Shown piece by piece: positions 59,490 through 64,000 of a stretch of 64,000 nt of DNA. The notes under the pieces are model-generated. The model saw only the letters and a list, made by a program, of their open reading frames with translations, searched no databases and was not told the origin of the DNA. Source of the DNA: Acidobacteriaceae bacterium. Its GTDB lineage: Bacteria; Acidobacteriota; Terriglobia; Terriglobales; Acidobacteriaceae. Position 1 is the first letter of the stretch, and each line of letters opens with the position of its first letter. Where the stretch lies: NCBI GenBank assembly GCA_025356095.1, contig JANXUR010000075.1, forward strand, positions 1-64,000, in the 5' to 3' direction. Made by a program: the position numbers and the translations under genes.

Positions 59490-60119
59490 ATGGCTATCCA
59501 GAAAAATGCAATGCCCAAGTTGGCTGGTTCGTCCGCATCCGGCAGCTCAAAACCCTCAAAACGCAAGCCAGCCAAGGGCAAGATTCTGTCCTCCAAAGTG
59601 GTGTACGACGGCCCGCTATTCCGCGTGACCGCCGACGACGTACTGGAACCCAGTGGCGTCCGGGCGCGGCGCGACATTGTGCGCCACAATGGTTCTATTG
59701 TGGTAATCGCTGTAGAAGAGATTGCCGGGCAAGAGCCGCGTGTGTTGTTAGAGCATCAGTACCGCCACGCCGCTGCCGACTATATGTGGGAGCTGCCGGC
59801 CGGTCGCATTGACGCAGGGGAGGCAGAGCTTTCCGCCGCCAAGCGCGAGCTGAAGGAAGAAACCGGATACTCCGCCGCGCGCTGGAAGAAGGCGCTGATG
59901 TTCTATGCCAGCCCGGGCTTCCTGCAGGAAACCATGGCGGTCTTCCTCGCTCGCGGCCTGCGCGCCGGTGTCGCCACGCCTGAAGCAGACGAAGTCATCC
60001 GCGTGAAGTTTGTGCCACTATCGGAGTGCGTCAAGATGGCCATCAACGGCAAATTCCACGACGGAAAGACGATTGCCGGGGTGTTGTGGCTGGCTCAGGT
60101 GTTGAAGACGAACGGCTAA
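59490..60119 (+). CDS. Nudix hydrolase, ADP-ribose-pyrophosphatase type
   Basis: A 209-aa protein; the real start is ATG 59490 (MAIQKNAMPKLAG), as the longer upstream frame is antisense to the DUF2520 gene. The Nudix box GRIDAGEAELSAAKRELKEETG fits G-x5-E-x7-REUxEE, residues 105-126. Upstream VRHNGSIVVIAV and MWELPAGR are features of the NudF-like subfamily that hydrolyses ADP-ribose or similar nucleotide diphosphates. A basic 30-residue N-terminal tail is unusual. Not in an operon. Confidence 0.85.
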   Translation: MAIQKNAMPKLAGSSASGSSKPSKRKPAKGKILSSKVVYDGPLFRVTADDVLEPSGVRARRDIVRHNGSIVVIAVEEIAGQEPRVLLEHQYRHAAADYMWELPAGRIDAGEAELSAAKRELKEETGYSAARWKKALMFYASPGFLQETMAVFLARGLRAGVATPEADEVIRVKFVPLSECVKMAINGKFHDGKTIAGVLWLAQVLKTNG

Positions 60120-60270
60120 TTCGCCGATCCCCTACGTTCAACCGCACTTTGCGGTTGACTCCCGCCAGAAGTGCTATCACAATAAATGTAACGGGTTTGC
60201 AGTTTTTGGGTCTCCGGGCGCAGCTTGCTGAGAGCGAGTTTGCTGCCGGGAATGCTTGGGAAAAATCATC

Positions 60271-60316
60271 GGTTGAGCGGCAGGCACAAGTGTGCCGCTC
60301 AACCTAATTTTTCGGA
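60271..60316 (+). promoter_or_regulatory. Leader hairpin upstream of the cold-shock gene
   Basis: GGTTGAGCGGCA (60271-60282) pairs with TGCCGCTCAACC (60293-60304), and the T-rich TAATTTTTC follows before the ribosome site CGGAGG. A nested alternative pairs GGCAC with GTGCC. The form is that of a terminator, but it sits inside the leader, so it may be an attenuator or temperature-sensitive element for the csp gene. Confidence 0.6.
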
Positions 60317-60326
60317 GGTTTCCCAA

Positions 60327-60536
60327 GTGAGTCGTATTCGAGGCACGGTCAAGTGGTTTAACAACGCAAAAGGTTTTGGATTCTTAGGGCACGATGGCGG
60401 CGCGGACGTCTTTGTCCACTACACTGCCATTGAGGCCGACGGCTATAAGTCGCTCGCGGAAAACGATGCGGTCGAATTCGAAATTGTACAAGGCCCCAAA
60501 GGCCCGCAAGCTGCCAACGTAACCCGCGTCGATTAG
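60327..60536 (+). CDS. Cold-shock protein (CspA-type)
   Basis: A 69-aa OB-fold RNA/ssDNA-binding protein with GTG start and CGGAGG 7 nt upstream. RNP1 is KGFGFLG and RNP2 VFVHYTAI; both aromatic patches are present, and N-terminal [11 protein letters not shown] is canonical. It melts RNA structure at low temperature or during growth changes. A structured leader lies immediately upstream. Stands alone. Confidence 0.93.
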   Translation: MSRIRGTVKWFNNAKGFGFLGHDGGADVFVHYTAIEADGYKSLAENDAVEFEIVQGPKGPQAANVTRVD

Positions 60537-60580
60537 GCGGAAAACCTCCAACACAAGTCACCCTGTCGCCAGCACCAGCG

Positions 60581-60608
60581 CTCCGGCCACGATTCGAATC
60601 GGCCGGAG
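60581..60608 (+). repeat. Hairpin downstream of the cold-shock gene
   Basis: CTCCGGCC (60581-60588) pairs with GGCCGGAG (60601-60608), and the loop carries the palindrome GATTCGAATC. No T-tract; likely an mRNA-end structure for csp. Confidence 0.5.
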
Positions 60609-60765
60609 TCTGGCGGCTGCTTCCTGCCGTTCCTACTTGTCATTGGAATTGCACCAAAGCCGTTGCCCTGCGCCCGGCCACGCAGCTACATATGACGCTA
60701 CACATGAAGCATCTACAATGGCTACATCGGAAGCGAAGCCTGTGAGCCGCCGCCGACTTTGACCT

Positions 60766-62580
60766 ATGGACAACGCCAGCATTGCCCGCATCCTGAGTGA
60801 AACCGCCTCCCTGATGGAAATTGATGGCGGCGACTCGTTCCGCATTCGCAGCTATCGCAACGCAGCGGAAGCCATTGAGGCCCTGCCCCAGCAGGTTAGC
60901 GACCTTGTGGCCGACCCCAGAAAGTTGCTCGCCATCCAGGGCATTGGCAAAGGTATGGTGGCGAATCTTCAAGAACTGACACAGCAGGGCAAGCTTTCCA
61001 AGCACACGGAACTCGTCGCAAAGTACGGTGCGGGAATGCTGGAATTGTTGAAGATTCAAGGTCTGGGCCCGAAGACCATTGCGCTACTGTGGAGCGCGCA
61101 TCAGGCGTGCTCGCTGGATGCCGTGGCGCAACTGGCACGCGAGGGCAAGATTCGCGAGCTGCCCCGCATGGGCGAAAAACACGAGCAGAAGATACTGAAG
61201 GCGATTGACGACTATCGCCGCATCGCCGGGCGTTTTCTGATTGACGACGCCGAGGCAACGGCCCGTCAGCTCACCGCATATCTGATGCAGCCGCCGTTTG
61301 GCGATGGAATTGAAAAGATTACGCCCGCCGGTTCGCTGCGGCGAGGTCGCGAAACCGTGGGCGACCTTGACATCCTCGTTACTGGCCCGGGATGCGTCAC
61401 GCCGCCGGGTCGGCAGAAACTGATCGAGCACATACTGCAATTCCCTGCCTTGGCCGACGTACTGGCCAAGGGCGACAACAAGATCAGCTTCCGCGTGCAT
61501 ACCGGCCTGCAGGTAGACGTGCGCCTGCTCGCTCCAGAAAGCTTCGGCGCAGCCATGTGTTACTTTACAGGGTCGAAATCGCACAACGTAGCGCTGCGCC
61601 AGCGCGCACTGCGCATGGGTTACACGCTCAATGAATATGCGCTCGCCGAGTTGGCCGAAGATGGCACAGCAGGCAAACCTATCGCTAGCGCAACCGAAGC
61701 AGATATCTACGCGGCGCTCAAGCTACCGTACATTCCACCAGAAATGCGCGAAAACTTGGGCGAGATAGACGCCGCAGAACACGGTAAGCTGCCGGAGCTA
61801 ATTACTCTGACGGATATTCGTGGCGATGTGCACATGCACACCACCGAAACCGACGGTAAGAACTCTATTGCTGAAATGGCCGACGCGGCCATCGCACGCG
61901 GCTATCAGTACATCGCCATCACCGACCACAGCAAGGCACTCGCCTTCGCGAATGGACTCGACGACAAGCGCGCCCTGGAACATATTCGTCGCATTCGCCA
62001 GGTGGACGCGCAAACCTCGGCCGAGGCTGCTTCCAGCAGGCAGTCAGGCAATAAGTCGGACAAGCCGTCGGGCATCCGAATCCTCGCGGGCATCGAAGTG
62101 GATATTCTCGCCGATGGTTCGCTCGACCTCTCCGACGAAGTGCTGGCGCAGATGGACCTTGTGATTGCCAGCGTCCACAGCCACTTTAATCAGGACCGCG
62201 CCCAGATGACTGACCGCCTGCTGCGCGCGTTGGCCAATCCGCACGTTTGCATCCTCGGGCACCCTACCGGACGCTTGCAGTTGCGCCGCGCGGCTTACCC
62301 GGTGGATATGGAGCAGTTACTACAGGCCGCCAGGCAGCACAAAGTCGCGATGGAACTGAACTCTTACCCTGACCGACTCGACCTGAATGACGTGCACCTG
62401 CGCATGGCCCGCGAGCACGGCGTTAAAATCGTAATCAACACCGACTCGCACCACACCTCACACATGGAGAAGATGAGTTACGGCATCCTGCAAGCTCGCC
62501 GCGCCTGGCTCACCAAGGACGATGTGCTGAACACGCTGCCAGCAGATAAGTTCGTCGCTGCGGTAAAGAAGGGGTGGTAA
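60766..62580 (+). CDS. polX: Family X DNA polymerase/3'-5' exonuclease PolX
   Basis: A 604-aa repair enzyme. N-terminal helix-hairpin-helix motifs (GIGKGMVANLQEL, GLGPKTIALLW) lie in about the first 120 residues. The nucleotidyltransferase core follows with GSLRRGRETVGDLDIL, then the thumb. The C-terminal PHP domain (about 345 on) has DVHMHTTETDGKNSIAEM, ITDHSKALAFANGL, SVHSHF and NTDSHHTS metal motifs. Gap filling in base-excision repair. Its stop lies inside a short tandem repeat. Confidence 0.92.
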   Translation: MDNASIARILSETASLMEIDGGDSFRIRSYRNAAEAIEALPQQVSDLVADPRKLLAIQGIGKGMVANLQELTQQGKLSKHTELVAKYGAGMLELLKIQGLGPKTIALLWSAHQACSLDAVAQLAREGKIRELPRMGEKHEQKILKAIDDYRRIAGRFLIDDAEATARQLTAYLMQPPFGDGIEKITPAGSLRRGRETVGDLDILVTGPGCVTPPGRQKLIEHILQFPALADVLAKGDNKISFRVHTGLQVDVRLLAPESFGAAMCYFTGSKSHNVALRQRALRMGYTLNEYALAELAEDGTAGKPIASATEADIYAALKLPYIPPEMRENLGEIDAAEHGKLPELITLTDIRGDVHMHTTETDGKNSIAEMADAAIARGYQYIAITDHSKALAFANGLDDKRALEHIRRIRQVDAQTSAEAASSRQSGNKSDKPSGIRILAGIEVDILADGSLDLSDEVLAQMDLVIASVHSHFNQDRAQMTDRLLRALANPHVCILGHPTGRLQLRRAAYPVDMEQLLQAARQHKVAMELNSYPDRLDLNDVHLRMAREHGVKIVINTDSHHTSHMEKMSYGILQARRAWLTKDDVLNTLPADKFVAAVKKGW

Positions 62581-62602
62581 AGAAGGGGTGGTAAAGAAGA
62601 GT
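62562..62602 (+). repeat. Three tandem copies of a 14-nt unit at the polX stop
   Basis: GGTAAAGAAGGGGT at 62562-62575 and 62576-62589 (both exact), and GGTAAAGAAGAGT at 62590-62602 (imperfect). The polX TAA falls in the second copy. A 14-nt unit shifts frame, so copy number changes would alter the last residues of PolX. Confidence 0.8.
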
Positions 62603-62764
62603 GGTAGTAGTAGCTTCACCCCGCTTTCTTTCGACGCTATCTACGCTGCTATGCTCGCCTTCCGCTTCTCGACGTCTTCCTTGGTTCCTCCTCAGCCCGC
62701 CCGGTCGTCGGGCGTCCAATTTGGCTTCGGCGGAATGCGCGAACGCCATAGCACAAAGGCGCTG

Positions 62765-63292
62765 TTAGCTCTGTTTGCGGTTCAAGAATCGCAGCCTACG
62801 GTGGCTACCTTTGTCGGAGCTATTCACGTCGTCGTACTTCAGCACGCTGACTGCGCCATCTACTTCCAGCACGGCTAAAGCTACGTCTTTGCAGTCGAGT
62901 ACGTTATGCTCGCGCATGGCGCGGTTCAATTCATCAATGGTCATGTTCTCTTTTTCAAGATTTGCAGTAAGCACCTGACCATTGTGAATCAGCAGGCGGG
63001 GTTCACCTTGGATAAGCTTACGCGCTTTCCGGCTCTTGTCGCTAAGTTTAGCGACGCCAGCATTGAGAAGCAGCAGAGTAGCCGCAGCCGCTGCGCCACC
63101 ACTTACCGAGGTGTCCGGCCCAGTCATAGCGTTTTGCACTGAGTTACTCAGCAAAAGCAACAGCACGAGGTCGAATGGCGTCATCTGCCCGACCTCGCGC
63201 TTGCCGGATAGCCGGAGACCGATCAGCACCAGCACATACACAATCGTGGTGCGGAGAACGATCTCCAGCAAGCCTTGTGGAGTAGAGAACAC
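62765..63292 (-). CDS. DUF421 (YetF-like) membrane protein
   Basis: A 175-aa protein with three membrane spans at the N-terminus (LLEIVLRTTIVYVLVLIGLRL, MTPFDLVLLLLLSNSVQNAM) and a soluble YetF domain after LIQGEPRLLIHNGQVLTANLEKENMTIDEL. Known members sit in the cytoplasmic membrane; function is unknown, though effects on stress and sporulation have been described. Its ATG is 2 nt from the stop of the coiled-coil gene, so they form one transcript. Confidence 0.85.
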   Translation of the reverse strand: MFSTPQGLLEIVLRTTIVYVLVLIGLRLSGKREVGQMTPFDLVLLLLLSNSVQNAMTGPDTSVSGGAAAAATLLLLNAGVAKLSDKSRKARKLIQGEPRLLIHNGQVLTANLEKENMTIDELNRAMREHNVLDCKDVALAVLEVDGAVSVLKYDDVNSSDKGSHRRLRFLNRKQS

Positions 63293-63294
63293 GC

Positions 63295-64000
63295 TTAGTT
63301 CGCCGTGACTGGTACGGGGGCATTCTTGGGCGTGCTTACATAGCCGGTAACCTTGTTCTTATCTACGGTCCACACCACTAACTCATACAGCAGGTGGTCG
63401 CGACCGGAGTAGAACTGAATCGGCTCTGCCATGTTACGATCCTTCTTCTCAATGGTCTTGTCGTCCGACGTAACGTTGAGGGTGAACTTACCCCGCTTGG
63501 CGTCTGCCTTCTTCAGTTGCAGCGAGACGGTGGAAACTACTTGCGGCGAAGCACCTTTATTCAGGGCAAACTCATAGTAGTTACGGTCGCCCTTGTGCTT
63601 CAGCACATCCAGATCATCACGAGTATGGGCAATCAGGCCGCTCTGCAATCCCAGATCACCCTTCATGCTGTCGAACTTGGTGCCCAGTTGGGCCAGGTCC
63701 GTCTTAGTCGAAGCCACATCTGTTTTGGTGGAAGCCACCTCCGTCTTGACAGATGACACTTCCCCGCTTACCGCTCCAATCTGCTTCTGAGCTTCAGCAG
63801 TTTCCTGTGCCAGCTTGGTAGCGGTAGCGCGTTGGGCGCTCTGTTCGCGCTGCAAGGTTTCGGCGCGCGCCGAAAGCTGCTTCTCGGTGATACCAAGCTG
63901 TGAGGCTACCGACTGGGTCTCGGCCTCGCCTTTGCTAATGCGGGCGGCAAGCTCCTTGGCTTCAGCCTGCGCTGCCGTCTGCAACTTCTCGGCCTTTTCG
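63295..64000 (-). CDS. Coiled-coil protein, 5' part outside window
   Basis: Open to the right edge, so the N-terminus is missing. Visible: a long Ala/Glu/Lys/Gln coiled coil (KELAARISKGEAETQSVAS, LTQEQ-like heptads) with a repeated VKTEVASTKTDVASTKTD segment, then a compact C-terminal domain beginning DDLDVLKHKGDRNYYEFAL. No membrane span in this part. Related proteins with a coiled coil plus this type of domain occur in acidobacteria, mostly as hypotheticals. Followed by the DUF421 gene. Confidence 0.7.
   Translation of the reverse strand, partial: EKAEKLQTAAQAEAKELAARISKGEAETQSVASQLGITEKQLSARAETLQREQSAQRATATKLAQETAEAQKQIGAVSGEVSSVKTEVASTKTDVASTKTDLAQLGTKFDSMKGDLGLQSGLIAHTRDDLDVLKHKGDRNYYEFALNKGASPQVVSTVSLQLKKADAKRGKFTLNVTSDDKTIEKKDRNMAEPIQFYSGRDHLLYELVVWTVDKNKVTGYVSTPKNAPVPVTAN

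Overview
The window reads as a chromosomal segment of an acidobacterium, most like the Terriglobia (subdivision 1). The grounds are gene content (secreted choice-of-anchor-D/ASH repeat proteins, M28 peptidases, Ser/Thr kinase with TPRs, a CHAT-domain protein beside a sigma factor, a remnant of an Oar-like TonB receptor) and GC-rich coding sequence. This is an inference from protein families; no 16S gene is present. The first ~4.7 kb looks foreign: a Mu/Tn402-type transposon (AAA+ ATPase, DDE transposase, frameshifted serine resolvase), a lower-GC redox-type operon (thioredoxin-like, Cys-rich MarR, class I amidotransferase) behind a textbook promoter/operator, and two small genes of alphaproteobacterial phage style. 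Normal acidobacterial housekeeping begins at the OsmC gene near 4766.

4.77-19.5 kb is housekeeping: OsmC, cation efflux (CDF), a SurA/PpiC-like foldase, an SDR, ubiE/menG-aroB, nadB, TerC, two secreted M28 peptidases (one glutaminyl-cyclase-like), tatC-tatB and a ctp protease. 19.6-22.3 kb holds three TadE/TadG-type pseudopilin-like genes without the rest of a Tad machine.

22.6-39.2 kb is the most striking accessory block: four tandem paralogues of a secreted right-handed beta-helix protein (859-1683 aa). Each has a signal peptide, a helix with a nearly invariant Asn/Trp/His/Asp segment around residue 350, a boundary motif (PDFWLI-like), and then 9, 9, 2 or 2 ASH/Ig-like repeats carrying paired cysteines. 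Each copy has its own hairpin terminator and a long leader, so they look like separately expressed members of one expanded family. The last copy ends in a His/Pro/Arg-rich tail.

39.3-48.2 kb carries an AhpD-like protein, a Cys-less Rrf2 regulator, a candidate 48-aa membrane peptide, an unexplained terminator, an unknown protein, a PknB-type kinase with TPRs, hemerythrin, an M20D amidohydrolase, a DUF1223 protein, cutC and a c-type cytochrome. A decayed TonB-receptor fragment follows.

48.8-57.1 kb is the best candidate for an undescribed system: an ECF-like sigma factor, then a 1210-aa protein with two N-terminal anti-sigma-type zinc motifs (HxxxCxxC), one membrane span, TPRs and a C-terminal CHAT (caspase-like) protease, then two secreted proteins of unknown function. 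I propose a one-protein anti-sigma/protease sensor that controls the sigma factor across the membrane. The remainder holds tRNA-Ala(CGC), ribA, a DUF2520 protein, a Nudix hydrolase, a cold-shock protein with a structured leader, polX, a DUF421 protein and a truncated coiled-coil gene at the right edge.
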